A DNA stretch of 47,429 bases from an uncultured Lentisphaeria bacterium (GTDB lineage Bacteria; Verrucomicrobiota; Lentisphaeria; Victivallales; Victivallaceae). The DNA is taken from the NCBI GenBank assembly GCA_949298075.1, contig CASFVA010000020.1, positions 1 through 47,429 on the forward strand. Direction: 5' to 3'. A program made the position numbers and the translations under genes. Below the pieces are notes generated by a model. The model was not told where the DNA came from. It did not search any database and saw only the letters and a program-made list of their open reading frames with translations. Below, piece by piece: positions 15,413-25,539 of this stretch (positions are counted from its first letter, which is position 1; every line of letters starts with the position of its first letter).

Positions 15413-18400
15413 ATGATAACTGGAATCCTCAAGGCGATATTCGGCACCAAATCCCAGCGCGACCTCAAGAAAATGCTGCCGCTGGTCCGCCGGATCAACG
15501 CCATCGAAGTCGAACTGCAGAGGCTCTCCGACGCGGAACTTCAGGCCAAAACCGCTGAATTCAAATCCCGGCTGGCCGCCGGCGAAACCCTCGATGACAT
15601 CATGTGCGAGGCGTTCGCCGTGGTTAAAAACGCCTGCCGCCGGCTGGTCGGCACCGAGATTGACGTATGCGGTCAGCCGATGAAATGGGATATGATCCCC
15701 TTTGATGTGCAGCTGATGGGCGGTATCGCCCTGCACCGCGGCAACATCGCCGAGATGGCGACCGGTGAAGGCAAAACGCTGGTTGCGACGCTTCCGCTTT
15801 ATCTCAATGCCCTGACTGGTAAAAACTGCCAGCTGGTCACGGTCAACGACTATCTGGCCCGCCGCGACTCCAGCTGGATGGGGGCGGTTTACACATTTCT
15901 CGGTCTGACTGTCGGCTGTCTGCAGAATCAGCAGCCGCCTGCCGAGCGTAAGCAGCAGTATGACTGCGACATCACTTACGGCACCAACAGCGAATTCGGC
16001 TTCGACTATCTGCGTGACATGGGCATGGCCAACGAGGCCGACCAGATTGTCCAGCGCGACCATTATTACGCCATCGTCGACGAAATCGACAGCATTCTGA
16101 TTGACGAAGCCCGGACGCCGCTGATCATTTCCGGCCCGGTGCCGATGTCGACTCATCAGTTCGGTGAGTTGCAGCCGTACGTGGCCTCGCTCTATTCCAA
16201 GCAGAATCTGCTCTGCTCCCGGTTGATCCGCGAGGCGCGGGCGGTGCTGGAAAAGGAAGGTGCCGCCGGAGAGGAGCGCGAGGAGGCGCTCACCAAGCTG
16301 CTTCAGGTCAAATTCGGCATGCCGACCCATAAACAGCTGCTTCATGTGCTTGAGGATGGCGACATTCTCAAGGAGCTGGAAAAAACCGAGGCGCGGGTGC
16401 GGAGCGATTCCAACCGCGGCATGCTGCAGGAAGTGCAGTCGGCGCTTTACTTTACGATTGACGAAAAGACGCACGAGGCCGATCTTACCGAACTGGGACG
16501 CAACACCATTTCTCCCGACGATCCCGAGGCTTTCGTCATGCCGGATCTGCTGGGTGAAATCAACCGCATTGATACGGATCCGGAGCTGGACGCCGCGCAG
16601 AAAAACGAGCGCAAGAACGAGTTTCAGAACGACTTCGCCGCCAAGAGCGAGCGTCTGCATGATCTTTCGCAGCTGCTCAAGGCCTACTGTCTGTTCGAGA
16701 AGGACGTCAACTATGTCGTGCAGGACCGCAAGGTGCTGATTGTGGACGAACACACGGGTCGGCTGATGCCGGGCCGGCGGTTTTCGGACGGGTTGCATCA
16801 GGCGCTGGAGGCCAAGGAGAACGTGCCGATTGAGCAGGAAACCCAGACGATGGCGACGATCACCATCCAGAATTATTTCCGGCTCTACGACAAGCTGGCT
16901 GGCATGACCGGCACGGCGGAAACCGAGGCGGCGGAATTCCACCAGATTTACAAGCTTGACGTGATTGTGGTTCCGACCAACCGTCCCTGCATCCGCAAGG
17001 ATGACAACGACTCGATTTTCAAGACCAAACGGGAGAAGTTCAACGCCATCCTTGAGGACGTCGCCGAACGCCATGCCAAAGGGCAGCCGGTGCTGCTGGG
17101 CACGATTTCGGTTGAGGATTCGGAAATTTTGTCCCGGATGCTCAAAATGCGGGGTATCCCGCATAACGTTCTGAATGCGAAAAACCACCAGCACGAGGCT
17201 GAAATCGTCGCGCGGGCCGGTCAGGTCGGAGCCGTGACGGTGGCCACCAACATGGCCGGCCGCGGTACCGACATCAAGCTCGGACCGGGAGTGGCGGACC
17301 TGGGCGGCCTGCACGTCATTGGCAGTTCGCGGCACGACTCGCGGCGCATTGACCGCCAGTTGCGCGGACGGTGTTCGCGGCAGGGCGATCCGGGGTCGTC
17401 GAAATTCTATGTGTCGCTTGAGGACAACCTCATGCGGCTTTTCGGTTCGGACCGGATTGTCCGGATTTTCGACCGGTTCGGACTGCAGGAGGGCGACGAG
17501 CTTCAGCACCCCTGGCTGAACAAATCGATTGAAACGGCGCAGCGTCGGGTGGAGCAGCATCATTTTGCGATCCGCAAGCGCACGCTGGACTTTGACGACG
17601 TCATGAACAAGCAGCGCGAAATCATCTATGCGTTGCGCAAGGACGCGCTCTTGTCGGAACAGCCTCAGGAGGTGCTGTTTTCGATTGTCGACCAGGTGGT
17701 GCAGCGCATGGTGATGGACGTGGCCGAGGCGGCGCAGGCCGACCGGGAGCATGACGGCCGTTATGACCTCGACCGGCTGCTGTCGCAGCTCAACACCACG
17801 TTCCCGATCAGTTTCACCCGGGATGACCTTACCGCCGGTCTCACGGACGGACGGTTGACCAACGCCGACCAGCTGGCCATACAGATTGTCGACCGGGTCG
17901 AGGCCGCCTACAAGGATCGCAATGCCGGGCTGACTCCGGATGAACTGGCCTATCTTCAGCGGCACACCGTGCTCGAAGCCATCGACCGGCTGTGGCAGGA
18001 GCATCTTTATGCCATGGACAATCTGCGTTCAAGCATGTCGCTGCGGGTTTATGCGCAGAAGGATCCGCTGGTGGAATACAAGCACGAGGCGTTCGGCATT
18101 TTCAAGATGATGATGGACCAGGTCTACCGCGACGTGACGAACAATCTGTTCCGGGCCACTATCACCCGTTTGTCGTCGCTGGCTGAGCTGCTGGCCTCCA
18201 TGCCGCAGGAGATGGTGCACCAGACGCTCGAGCAGTTTGGCATCGACGCGGCGGCAGTTCCGCAGCTGGCCGGCCTGCCCGGAGCGGAACCGGCGGAGCC
18301 GGAACCCGCGGCTCCGGAGCCGCAGATCACTTTTCACCGGGAGTTCCCGAAAGTCGGTCGCAACGATCCCTGTCCGTGCGGCAGCGGCAAAAAATACAAG

Positions 18401-18430
18401 AAATGCTGCGGCAGCGGCGACCAGCAGTAA
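15413..18430 (+). CDS. secA: Protein translocase ATPase SecA
   Basis: SecA drives preproteins through SecYEG. The 1005-residue product has Walker A in [12 protein letters not shown] (near 118), DEID near 222, the preprotein cross-linking region, the second helicase core [15 protein letters not shown], the scaffold and wing, and a C-terminal zinc SEC-C motif [18 protein letters not shown]. It is about 100 residues longer than E. coli SecA (901), partly through an insertion around residues 270-400 (including [16 protein letters not shown]), a form seen in several phyla outside Proteobacteria and Firmicutes. GGAG lies seven bases before the ATG. Neighbours lepB, rseP and the TonB machinery are also envelope functions. 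Confidence 0.98.
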   Translation: MITGILKAIFGTKSQRDLKKMLPLVRRINAIEVELQRLSDAELQAKTAEFKSRLAAGETLDDIMCEAFAVVKNACRRLVGTEIDVCGQPMKWDMIPFDVQLMGGIALHRGNIAEMATGEGKTLVATLPLYLNALTGKNCQLVTVNDYLARRDSSWMGAVYTFLGLTVGCLQNQQPPAERKQQYDCDITYGTNSEFGFDYLRDMGMANEADQIVQRDHYYAIVDEIDSILIDEARTPLIISGPVPMSTHQFGELQPYVASLYSKQNLLCSRLIREARAVLEKEGAAGEEREEALTKLLQVKFGMPTHKQLLHVLEDGDILKELEKTEARVRSDSNRGMLQEVQSALYFTIDEKTHEADLTELGRNTISPDDPEAFVMPDLLGEINRIDTDPELDAAQKNERKNEFQNDFAAKSERLHDLSQLLKAYCLFEKDVNYVVQDRKVLIVDEHTGRLMPGRRFSDGLHQALEAKENVPIEQETQTMATITIQNYFRLYDKLAGMTGTAETEAAEFHQIYKLDVIVVPTNRPCIRKDDNDSIFKTKREKFNAILEDVAERHAKGQPVLLGTISVEDSEILSRMLKMRGIPHNVLNAKNHQHEAEIVARAGQVGAVTVATNMAGRGTDIKLGPGVADLGGLHVIGSSRHDSRRIDRQLRGRCSRQGDPGSSKFYVSLEDNLMRLFGSDRIVRIFDRFGLQEGDELQHPWLNKSIETAQRRVEQHHFAIRKRTLDFDDVMNKQREIIYALRKDALLSEQPQEVLFSIVDQVVQRMVMDVAEAAQADREHDGRYDLDRLLSQLNTTFPISFTRDDLTAGLTDGRLTNADQLAIQIVDRVEAAYKDRNAGLTPDELAYLQRHTVLEAIDRLWQEHLYAMDNLRSSMSLRVYAQKDPLVEYKHEAFGIFKMMMDQVYRDVTNNLFRATITRLSSLAELLASMPQEMVHQTLEQFGIDAAAVPQLAGLPGAEPAEPEPAAPEPQITFHREFPKVGRNDPCPCGSGKKYKKCCGSGDQQ

Positions 18431-18448
18431 TCCGGGGCGGATCAGGTT

Positions 18449-19405
18449 ATGACGGGATTGCTGACAGTTGCCGGCGGGGTAGCCGGACTTGCGCTGCTGT
18501 ATTACGGTGCGGAGTTTCTGATACGCGGCGGAGTCGGACTGGCCCGGATTTTCCGGGTTCCTCCGCTGGTGATCGGACTGACGCTGGTGGCGTTCGGCAC
18601 CAGTGCGCCCGAGCTGGTGGTCAGTATTGACGCCGCCCTGCGGGGCAGCGGGGACATCAGCGTCGGCAATGTGGTGGGGTCCAACATCTGCAACATCGCG
18701 CTGATTCTCGGATTGTGCGCTGTTATTGCACCGCTTAAAGGCAGTCCGGGACTGTTCCGGCGCGATCTGCCGACGATGGTGGCGGTGACACTGATGCTGA
18801 CCGGATTCATCGGTCTTACCGGCGGCATTGACCGGATTGAAGCCGGAATGCTGCTGGTGGTGTTTTGCGGCTACATGGCCTGGCAGGTCGCGGATACCCG
18901 GCGCGGAGCTGAACCGCTTCCCGGCGATGATGAGCTGAGGACAACGCCGGCCTTCCGATGGTATGTGGCGATGCTGCTGGCGGCGGGCGGTCTGCTGGCG
19001 CTTATAATCGGGTCCAAGCTGTTCGTGGAGGCGGCGATTTTCATTGCCCGCCGCTTTGAAGTGCCCGAGGCGGTGATCGGCCTGACGGTGGTGGCCGTCG
19101 GCACCAGCCTGCCGGAGCTGGCCACGTCGCTGGTGGCGGCGATCCGGCGCGAGCACAGCATTGCGATCGGCAACATTATCGGTTCGAACATCTTCAATAT
19201 TCTGGTCATCCTCGGCCTGGCCCCCATGCTGTGTCCGCTGCAGTCCTCGGGAATAACTCCGGTTGATCTCGGAGTGCTGCTGCTGTGTTCGGCGCTCATC
19301 TGGCCGCTGCTGAAATCCGGTGGACTGCTGTCACGTCTGGAGGGATTGTTGTTGTTGGTCATCTACATCGGCTACACCGGTTATCTGGTGGCCGGTGCGC
19401 TTTAA
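18449..19405 (+). CDS. CaCA-family Ca2+/Na+ exchanger (YrbG-like)
   Basis: The 318-residue membrane protein has about ten hydrophobic helices in two homologous halves. Each half carries the CaCA alpha-repeat: GTSAPELVVSIDAALRGSGD...GNVVGSNICN and GTSLPELATSLVAAIRREHS...GNIIGSNIFN. These line the ion path and exchange Ca2+ for Na+ or H+ in the inner membrane. It lies 18 bases after secA and 18 bases before rseP, so it is probably co-transcribed. The physiological ion cannot be told from sequence. Confidence 0.9.
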   Translation: MTGLLTVAGGVAGLALLYYGAEFLIRGGVGLARIFRVPPLVIGLTLVAFGTSAPELVVSIDAALRGSGDISVGNVVGSNICNIALILGLCAVIAPLKGSPGLFRRDLPTMVAVTLMLTGFIGLTGGIDRIEAGMLLVVFCGYMAWQVADTRRGAEPLPGDDELRTTPAFRWYVAMLLAAGGLLALIIGSKLFVEAAIFIARRFEVPEAVIGLTVVAVGTSLPELATSLVAAIRREHSIAIGNIIGSNIFNILVILGLAPMLCPLQSSGITPVDLGVLLLCSALIWPLLKSGGLLSRLEGLLLLVIYIGYTGYLVAGAL

Positions 19406-19423
19406 AATCTGGAGAAACATTAG

Positions 19424-21133
19424 ATGCCGCCTGCTGTAATGGAAGCCGTTTACAATCTTGCGGCGCTGCTGTTTGTTTTTGTGGCGCTGGGATTCTGCGT
19501 TTTTATTCATGAACTCGGTCATTTTGTCGCGGCCAAATGGCGGGGATTGCACATCGACGCCTTTGCGATCGGTTTCCAACCTTTCTGGCGGCGCAAATAC
19601 CGCGGGGTGGAATATCGCCTGGGATGGCTGCCGTTCGGCGGCTACTGCGAAATTCCGCAGGTGGACGCCTCCGGCGACCGGCCCCGGAGCGCCGACGGCC
19701 GGGAACTGGAGCGTGCCCGGCCGCTGGATCGGATCATTACGGCGTTTGCCGGCCCCCTGTTCAATGTGCTCAGCGGATTGCTGATCGGCTGCTTTGTCTG
19801 GTACTTCGGTATGCCGCAGGACAGTCCGAAAATGCGGGAGATCACGGTTCTGGCCATTGATCCCGCCGGACCGGAATATGCGGCCGGATTACGGGCCGGC
19901 GACCGGATTGTCCGGCTCAACGGCGAACCGTTTTTCGCCACCTGGTCCCAGTTCACGGCCAAACTGCTCTTCACCATCGGAGAAGTGGAACTCGAAGTGG
20001 TGCGTGACGGACGGCAAATCCCGATCCGATACCTGCCGAAAGTCAATCCCGAGGCTCCCGGCGACCTGGGACGCGAAGGGGTGGCCTGGCCGTTTTTCAT
20101 TCCGCTGATTCCGGTGGAACTGACGCCGCTGCCCGACTCGCCGGCGCTGGAGGCCGGGATTCAGCCGGGCGACATCGTGCTGACATTCAATGGACAACCT
20201 CTTGGCGGGTACGAATATTTTCTTGATACGGTGACCTACGGCAAGGGGCGGCCGATTGAGCTGACGCTCCGGCGGCGGGGGGTGGCTGAGCCGGTCAAAG
20301 TCACCGTCACTCCCCGGGAGCTGCCGGAGGGAACCGCGCCATCCCGCTTCATGTGCGGTTTCACCATGACCTTGAACGGAGACGCCGTCGGCATCGAAAG
20401 TGTCAATCCGGGTTCGCCGGCCGAGGCGGGCGGATTGCAGGCGGGGGATCTCATCCGGCGCATCAACGGCGAGGCGATTTCCGAATTCCGGCAGTGTCAG
20501 AATCTCATTGCCGCCGACCGCGGTCAGCGTCCCACCCGGTTCAGCATTGAACGCGGCGGCCGGCCCCTGGAGCTGAGCATCACTGCCGAGGAACTGATTC
20601 CCTACGGCATTGGAGTGCTGCTGGAACACCGCGATCATCCGAATCCCTGGAACCTTTTCAAAACCACTACGCTGCAGTCGTGGCAGGCGGTGCGCGGCAT
20701 TGTGACCCACCTGGCCAACCGGGCCGGGTGGACCGAACAGCAGAGTTCCCTGCGCCCCAGTCATCTTTCCGGACCGCTGGGCATCGGCACTGTGCTGTTC
20801 ACCTCAGTCAAGAAATCGTCGCTGATGACCGGCATTTATTTCGTGGTGCTGATCTCCTTTGCCCTGGCCATCTTCAACTTGCTGCCGATTCCGGTGCTGG
20901 ACGGCGGTCACATTCTCTTCGGAGTGGTGGAGATGATCACCGGCCGGCCGTTGCCGGCGGCTTTGCTCCGGAGTCTTACGGTGGTATTTGTGACGCTGCT
21001 GATTCTGCTGACGCTGTACACCACGTTTGCGGACGGACGGCGCATTTACTGGAAATTCAGCGACGACGGGGAGGAGACTCCGCCGGCCGCCGCGGTACCG
21101 GGAGAGCCGGACCATGAATCTTCCGCGCCGTAA
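19424..21133 (+). CDS. rseP: Site-2 protease RseP with three apparent PDZ domains
   Basis: This intramembrane zinc protease cleaves anti-sigma factors and remnant signal peptides. The zinc site HELGH lies in the first helix (about 28-32) and the second metal motif LPIPVLDGGH near 490-498. Between them are three PDZ-like units (about 140-210, 232-300 and 320-390), each with a GLRAGD, GIQPGD or GLQAGD motif; E. coli RseP has two. The C-terminus has two more helices. The 569-residue length is above the usual 420-450. ATG at 19424 is preferred over the ATG at 19439 because GGAG lies nine bases before it. It overlaps ispG by 20 bases. Confidence 0.93.
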   Translation: MPPAVMEAVYNLAALLFVFVALGFCVFIHELGHFVAAKWRGLHIDAFAIGFQPFWRRKYRGVEYRLGWLPFGGYCEIPQVDASGDRPRSADGRELERARPLDRIITAFAGPLFNVLSGLLIGCFVWYFGMPQDSPKMREITVLAIDPAGPEYAAGLRAGDRIVRLNGEPFFATWSQFTAKLLFTIGEVELEVVRDGRQIPIRYLPKVNPEAPGDLGREGVAWPFFIPLIPVELTPLPDSPALEAGIQPGDIVLTFNGQPLGGYEYFLDTVTYGKGRPIELTLRRRGVAEPVKVTVTPRELPEGTAPSRFMCGFTMTLNGDAVGIESVNPGSPAEAGGLQAGDLIRRINGEAISEFRQCQNLIAADRGQRPTRFSIERGGRPLELSITAEELIPYGIGVLLEHRDHPNPWNLFKTTTLQSWQAVRGIVTHLANRAGWTEQQSSLRPSHLSGPLGIGTVLFTSVKKSSLMTGIYFVVLISFALAIFNLLPIPVLDGGHILFGVVEMITGRPLPAALLRSLTVVFVTLLILLTLYTTFADGRRIYWKFSDDGEETPPAAAVPGEPDHESSAP

Positions 21134-22217
21134 TACCAGGCAGATCATGGTGGGATCCGTCGCGATCGGCGGGGGAGCCCCGGTCTCCATTCAGACTATG
21201 ACGAACACCGCCATCGGAGATACCGCGGTGACGCTGGCGCAGATTGAACGGAGTGCGCGGCTCGGTGCCCGGCTGGTCCGGCTGGCGGTCGACGACGAAG
21301 CCCAGGCGCTGGCGTTCGGGCGGCTGGTGCAAGAGAGTCCGGTTCCGCTCATTGCGGACATTCAGTTCGAGCTGGCGGCGGCGCTTGCCGCGATTCGCAA
21401 CGGTGCGGCGGCAGTCCGGATCAATCCCGGGATTATTGCCGACGACTCCAAGCTGGCCGAACTGGCCGGAGCCGCGGTGGAACACGGCGTACCGATCCGG
21501 GTGGGAGCAAATTCCGGCAGTCTGCGTCCGGCCCGGCTTGCCGCCAAGCGCGTCGCCGGACTCAGTCACGACGAGGCGGTGGCCGAGGAGTTGTGCGACA
21601 ATGCGCTGCGTCAGTGCGAAGCATTGGAGCGCCTGGGAGTGAGGGCGATCAAGGTGGCATTGAAGTCTTCAAGCGTCCCTGCCACGGTTGCCGCCTGCCG
21701 CCGGTTTGCGGCCCGCACCGACTATCCGCTGCATCTCGGTGTTACCGAAGCGGGCACGCCGGCCGCCGGAGTGGTCAAGTCGGCGGTCGGCATCGGGGCG
21801 CTGCTGCTTGACGGCATTGGCGACACCATCCGGGTCAGCCTTACGGCCCCGCCCGAAGAGGAAGTGATCGCGGCCCGCCGGATTCTTGAAAGCTGCCGGC
21901 TTATGGAAGCCAGTCCGGAAATCGTTTCCTGTCCGACCTGCGGACGCACCGAGATCGACCTGGTCGGACTCGCCGGCCGGGTCGAGCGCCTGATTGCCGA
22001 AGTCAAGAGCTCGGGACGGACCATTGCGTTGCGCAAAATCGCGGTGATGGGCTGTCCGGTCAACGGTCCGGGCGAGGCCCGGGACGCCGATCTGGGCATT
22101 GCCGGCAGCCGGTCCGGCCGGGTGGTGATTTTCCGCTCCGGCGAAGTGGTCGGCGCTTACGATGCGGAAGCCGGCTGGGAATGTTTCCGGCAGGAGCTTC
22201 TGAAGAACACAAGGTAA
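21114..22217 (+). CDS. ispG: 4-hydroxy-3-methylbut-2-enyl diphosphate synthase
   Basis: IspG is an iron-sulfur enzyme that reduces MEcPP to HMBPP in the MEP isoprenoid pathway. The 367-residue product begins MNLPRRNTRQIMVGSVAIGG, with SIQTMTNT near 25-35, and binds its 4Fe-4S cluster through Cys in SCPTCGR (about 272 and 275) and MGCPVNGPGEA (about 313). This is the short form found in most bacteria, without the large inserted domain of plant and some PVC enzymes. ATG at 21114 is chosen because GGGAGAG lies just before it; the longer frame runs within rseP. The rseP-ispG order is common. Confidence 0.96.
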   Translation: MNLPRRNTRQIMVGSVAIGGGAPVSIQTMTNTAIGDTAVTLAQIERSARLGARLVRLAVDDEAQALAFGRLVQESPVPLIADIQFELAAALAAIRNGAAAVRINPGIIADDSKLAELAGAAVEHGVPIRVGANSGSLRPARLAAKRVAGLSHDEAVAEELCDNALRQCEALERLGVRAIKVALKSSSVPATVAACRRFAARTDYPLHLGVTEAGTPAAGVVKSAVGIGALLLDGIGDTIRVSLTAPPEEEVIAARRILESCRLMEASPEIVSCPTCGRTEIDLVGLAGRVERLIAEVKSSGRTIALRKIAVMGCPVNGPGEARDADLGIAGSRSGRVVIFRSGEVVGAYDAEAGWECFRQELLKNTR

Positions 22218-22275
22218 CAGCTGCCCCGCGTCCGGCGCGGCGGCGGCCAATTCATATAACACGGAGAAATTCAAT

Positions 22276-24213
22276 ATGGCCAAAGGCACCGTCATTCAGA
22301 AAATCATCGACGCCCATTACGTTTCCGGGACCAAAACCCCGGGCAGTCCGGTGGCGATCCGGATTGATCAGACCCTGACTCAGGACGCGACCGGAACGAT
22401 GGCTTATCTCGAACTTGAAGCCATGCACATCGACCGGGTTCGGACTGAGCTTTCGGTTTCCTATGTCGATCACAACATGATGCAGAACGGTCCGGAAAAC
22501 CGCAACGACCACATCTATCTGCGCACCGTCGCCGCCAGCAAGGGCGTGGTGTTTTCGCCTCCGGGCAACGGGATCTGCCACCAGCTTCACCTTGAGCGGT
22601 TCGGCGTGCCGGGCAAAACGCTGATCGGTTCCGACAGCCACACTCCCACCGGCGGCGGCATCGGCATGCTGGCCATCGGAGCGGGGGGGCTGGATGTGGC
22701 GCTGGCCATGGCCGGACAGCCGTTTCACATTCCGTATCCCAAGGTGATCGGAGTCAAGCTGACCGGTGCGCTCCGGCCGTGGTGTGCCGCCAAGGATGTC
22801 ATTCTCAAGCTGCTGTCGATCCTGACCACCCGCGGCAACGTCGGTGCCATGGTGGAGTATTTCGGCCCCGGCGTCGCCACGCTGCCGGTGCCGCAGCGCG
22901 CCACCATTACCAACATGGGAGCCGAACTCGGTGTCACGGCCAGCGTGTTTCCCTCGGACGGTGCCACCCTCGATTTTCTCCGCCGGCAGAACCGGGCCGA
23001 AGCTTTCCGGGAGCTTGCCGCCGACCCTGATGCCGAGTACGACCGTGTCATTGAAATTGCGCTTGACGAGATTGTGCCGCTGGCCGCCTGCCCATCCAGT
23101 CCGGATCAGGTCAGAAGCGTGGCCGAACTGAGCGGAATCAAGGTGGATCAGGTGCTGATCGGCAGCTGCACCAACGGAGGATACCGCGACATCGCCATGG
23201 CGGCGACGGTGCTCAAGGGGCGGCATGTCGCCCCGGGTTTGACTCTGGGAATTGCTCCTGGCAGCCGGCCGGTGCTGGAAATGCTTTGCCGCAACGGCAT
23301 GCTGGCCGACCTGGTGGCCGCCGGAGCCCGGATTCTTGAAACCGGCTGCGGTCCCTGCATCGGTCAGGGACAGAGTCCGGCCAACGACACCGTGACCTGC
23401 CGGACATTCAACCGCAACTTCGCCGGACGGACCGGCACCAAGGGCGACCAATCCTATCTGGTGAGTCCGGAAACCGCCGTGGCGACCGCGCTGACCGGAG
23501 AATTCACTGATCCGCGCCAGCTTGGTTTCCCCTGTCCGGAGATTGCCGAGCCGGCGGAGTTCTGGAGCGACGACACTCATTTTGAGCAGCCGCGTCCGGG
23601 AGCGGAGATCATCCGCAAGCCGACCATAGGGGAGCCTCCGGCCAATGCGCCGCTGCCGGAACGGCTTGACGGCACCGTGGTGATCAAGGTCGGGGATAAA
23701 ATCACCACCGATCACATCATGCCGGCTGGAGTGCATCTTAAACTGCGCAGCAATATTCCCGCCTATTCCAAGGTGGTGTTCGAGTGTTTCAACCGTCCCG
23801 GCGAGCCGACGTTCGCTGAACGGGCCGCCGCGGTGCGCGATTCCGGCCGCTGCGGAGTCATCATCGGCCGGGAGAGCTACGGGCAGGGATCCAGCCGCGA
23901 GCATGCCGCAATTTGTCCGATGTATCTCGGTATCAAGGTGGTGGCCGCGCTGGCCATCGAACGGATTCACCGGGCCAACCTGGTCAACTTCGGCATTCTT
24001 CCGCTGATTTTCGCCGATCCCGCCGATTATGACCGGATCGAGGCGGCCGATGAACTGGTGTTTGATGCGGTGCGGGAGCAGCTGGCGCCGGGCAAACCGG
24101 TTAAAGCGACCCTGAAAAAGGCCGACGGCTCCACCCGGGAAATCACGTTTACTCACGCACTTTCGGACGAGGATGTGAAAGTCATCCTCGCCGGCGGTCG
24201 TCTCAACGTCTGA
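22276..24213 (+). CDS. Aconitate hydratase (monomeric, 645 residues)
   Basis: The product interconverts citrate and isocitrate with a 4Fe-4S cluster. Cluster cysteines lie in IGSCTNGG (about 298) and ETGCGPCIG (about 358 and 361). SYVDHNMMQNGPEN and LIGSDSHTPTGGGIGM form the substrate site, and the C-terminal swivel domain carries GRESYGQGSSREHAA. At 645 residues it is much shorter than AcnA (about 890) and belongs with the compact aconitases of anaerobes. Homoaconitase or another hydro-lyase specificity cannot be excluded. GGAG precedes the ATG. It runs six bases ahead of ung. No citrate synthase or isocitrate dehydrogenase gene is adjacent. Confidence 0.88.
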   Translation: MAKGTVIQKIIDAHYVSGTKTPGSPVAIRIDQTLTQDATGTMAYLELEAMHIDRVRTELSVSYVDHNMMQNGPENRNDHIYLRTVAASKGVVFSPPGNGICHQLHLERFGVPGKTLIGSDSHTPTGGGIGMLAIGAGGLDVALAMAGQPFHIPYPKVIGVKLTGALRPWCAAKDVILKLLSILTTRGNVGAMVEYFGPGVATLPVPQRATITNMGAELGVTASVFPSDGATLDFLRRQNRAEAFRELAADPDAEYDRVIEIALDEIVPLAACPSSPDQVRSVAELSGIKVDQVLIGSCTNGGYRDIAMAATVLKGRHVAPGLTLGIAPGSRPVLEMLCRNGMLADLVAAGARILETGCGPCIGQGQSPANDTVTCRTFNRNFAGRTGTKGDQSYLVSPETAVATALTGEFTDPRQLGFPCPEIAEPAEFWSDDTHFEQPRPGAEIIRKPTIGEPPANAPLPERLDGTVVIKVGDKITTDHIMPAGVHLKLRSNIPAYSKVVFECFNRPGEPTFAERAAAVRDSGRCGVIIGRESYGQGSSREHAAICPMYLGIKVVAALAIERIHRANLVNFGILPLIFADPADYDRIEAADELVFDAVREQLAPGKPVKATLKKADGSTREITFTHALSDEDVKVILAGGRLNV

Positions 24214-24219
24214 TCTCCG

Positions 24220-24876
24220 ATGCCGGAGCTTCTGCCTGCCGACTGGCGCGATTTTCTGACCGGTTTCGCTGATTTCGGACGGCTGGAAACCACTTTGGCC
24301 CGGGTGGCTCACCGCCGCCTGGAGTGCCGGGTGTTCCCGCCGGAGGGACGGCTTTTCACCGCATTGCGGCTGACCCCGCCCCGGGCGGTGCGGGTGGTCA
24401 TTATCGGTCAGGACCCCTACCACGACGACGGGCAGGCTCAGGGATTGGCTTTCTCGGTGCCTGAAGATATGCCGCCGCCGCCGAGTCTGCGCAACATTTT
24501 CAGGGAATTCGCCGCCGATCTCAATGTTCCGGCACCGCGCTCCGGGGATCTGAGCCACTGGGCGCGGCATGGTGTGCTGCTGCTCAATGCGGTGCTCAGT
24601 GTCGACGCGCATGCTGCGGCCAGCCACCGGAAGCTGGACTGGGAAACCTTTACCGACGCGGTGATCCGGGCGCTGGCTGAGCGCTGCAGCGGTCTGGCGT
24701 TTATTCTCTGGGGGAATTTCGCCATCCGCAAAGCGGTTCTGATTCCCGCCGACCGCCATCTGGTGCTGACCGGAGTACATCCGTCGCCGCTGTCGGCCGC
24801 CCGGGGATTCTTCGGCAGCCGGCCTTTTTCTGCGGTGGAAAACTACCTCGGCGACTGGCGTTGGCCGCGATCCTGA
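24220..24876 (+). CDS. ung: Uracil-DNA glycosylase, family 1
   Basis: Ung removes uracil from DNA to start base excision repair. The 218-residue product has the water-activating motif GQDPYH (Asp65) and the minor-groove loop HPSPLS (His187), with WGNFA for uracil recognition. Length fits family 1. The start lies six bases after the aconitase stop codon with no clear ribosome site, so it probably depends on coupled translation. Its last 34 bases overlap, tail to tail, with the lipoprotein gene on the other strand. Confidence 0.95.
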   Translation: MPELLPADWRDFLTGFADFGRLETTLARVAHRRLECRVFPPEGRLFTALRLTPPRAVRVVIIGQDPYHDDGQAQGLAFSVPEDMPPPPSLRNIFREFAADLNVPAPRSGDLSHWARHGVLLLNAVLSVDAHAAASHRKLDWETFTDAVIRALAERCSGLAFILWGNFAIRKAVLIPADRHLVLTGVHPSPLSAARGFFGSRPFSAVENYLGDWRWPRS

Positions 24877-25286
24877 TTCACGGCGGTGGTGACGACTGCC
24901 GCTCCGCGCCAGAGCTCAGCGTCATTCCGGTACAGCGCCAGCTCCCAGCCTCCCGGAACGGTTCGTCCGGTCAGGCGCAAGTCCGACTGGATGGCCGGAG
25001 TCACTCCGCTTACCATTCCGGCCGCTTTCAGCACGGCGGCGGTTTCCGCCAGCGCCCCGGCATCGCAGTCGAGCATGATCTCCCGTCCCGGACGGTTGGT
25101 CAGCAGATAGTCGGCAAGCGAGGTGATCAGGTAGTTGCGGGCCGCCTGGCGGGTGGAGAAGGTTCCGGAGGATCCGGGATTGGCCACAATGGCTCCCGGC
25201 GGCGGCTGCCCCGGAGGTATGCAGGAGCATCCGGCAGCCAGTACGGCTGTTCCGGCTGCAGCCAGCAACAGATGCAGCACCCTCAT
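24843..25286 (-). CDS. Small lipoprotein, last gene of the recA-ExbB/D-TonB unit
   Basis: The 147-residue product has a type II signal (MRVLHLLLAAAGTAVLAAGC, lipobox LAAGC, Cys20), then a Pro/Gly stretch and a mixed alpha/beta domain of about 110 residues with FSTRQAARNYLITSLADYLL and a C-terminal WELALYRNDAELWRGAAVV. The last feature is vaguely like LpoB/CsgG-type lipoprotein folds, but no family was firmly recognised. GGAG lies ten bases before the start, which is chosen over a longer frame to 25436. It follows the zinc-ribbon gene by seven bases. Its 3' end overlaps ung by 34 bases, so transcripts from both sides collide here. Confidence 0.75.
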   Translation of the reverse strand: MRVLHLLLAAAGTAVLAAGCSCIPPGQPPPGAIVANPGSSGTFSTRQAARNYLITSLADYLLTNRPGREIMLDCDAGALAETAAVLKAAGMVSGVTPAIQSDLRLTGRTVPGGWELALYRNDAELWRGAAVVTTAVNQDRGQRQSPR

Positions 25287-25293
25287 TTTATCA

Positions 25294-25539
25294 TCACTCC
25301 ATGCCGCGCTGCTTGCGGCGGAAACAGACCGCATTGCAGCGCGGACAGCGCGCCAGGTTGACCGGTTCATCGGTAATGAAAGCGTGATGACAGTTGTCGC
25401 AGTTGAAGAGGTGACTGCGGTTGAGTTTCCATTCATTGCGTTTCAGCCGGCGCTGTTCGCGCCACCAGAGCACGATAATCAGTCCCAGCCACAGCAGAAA
25501 ATAGAAAAATATTGCTTCGGACATGCTCAGTTCAATCAT
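25294..25539 (-). CDS. Membrane-anchored zinc-ribbon protein
   Basis: The 81-residue product has one N-terminal membrane helix (about 8-26, FFYFLLWLGLIIVLWW), a basic stretch and a zinc ribbon, C47-x2-C50 and C65-x2-C68 (CDNC and CPRC). The charge pattern places the ribbon in the cytoplasm. Its start overlaps the TonB-like stop by four bases (ATGA at 25536-25539). The family is unknown; position suggests a partner of the ExbB/ExbD/TonB-like complex. Confidence 0.75.
   Translation of the reverse strand: MIELSMSEAIFFYFLLWLGLIIVLWWREQRRLKRNEWKLNRSHLFNCDNCHHAFITDEPVNLARCPRCNAVCFRRKQRGME

Noticed and set aside
14942-18004. Minus-strand frame of 1020 residues opposite pyrE-secA
   Set aside because: It is the shadow of GC-rich secA; its His/Arg/Val-rich composition matches no protein family, while secA has all its motifs.
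22252-24780. Minus-strand frame of 842 residues opposite aconitase and ung
   Set aside because: It is a complementary-strand shadow caused by high GC at third positions; it has no domain and no start signal.
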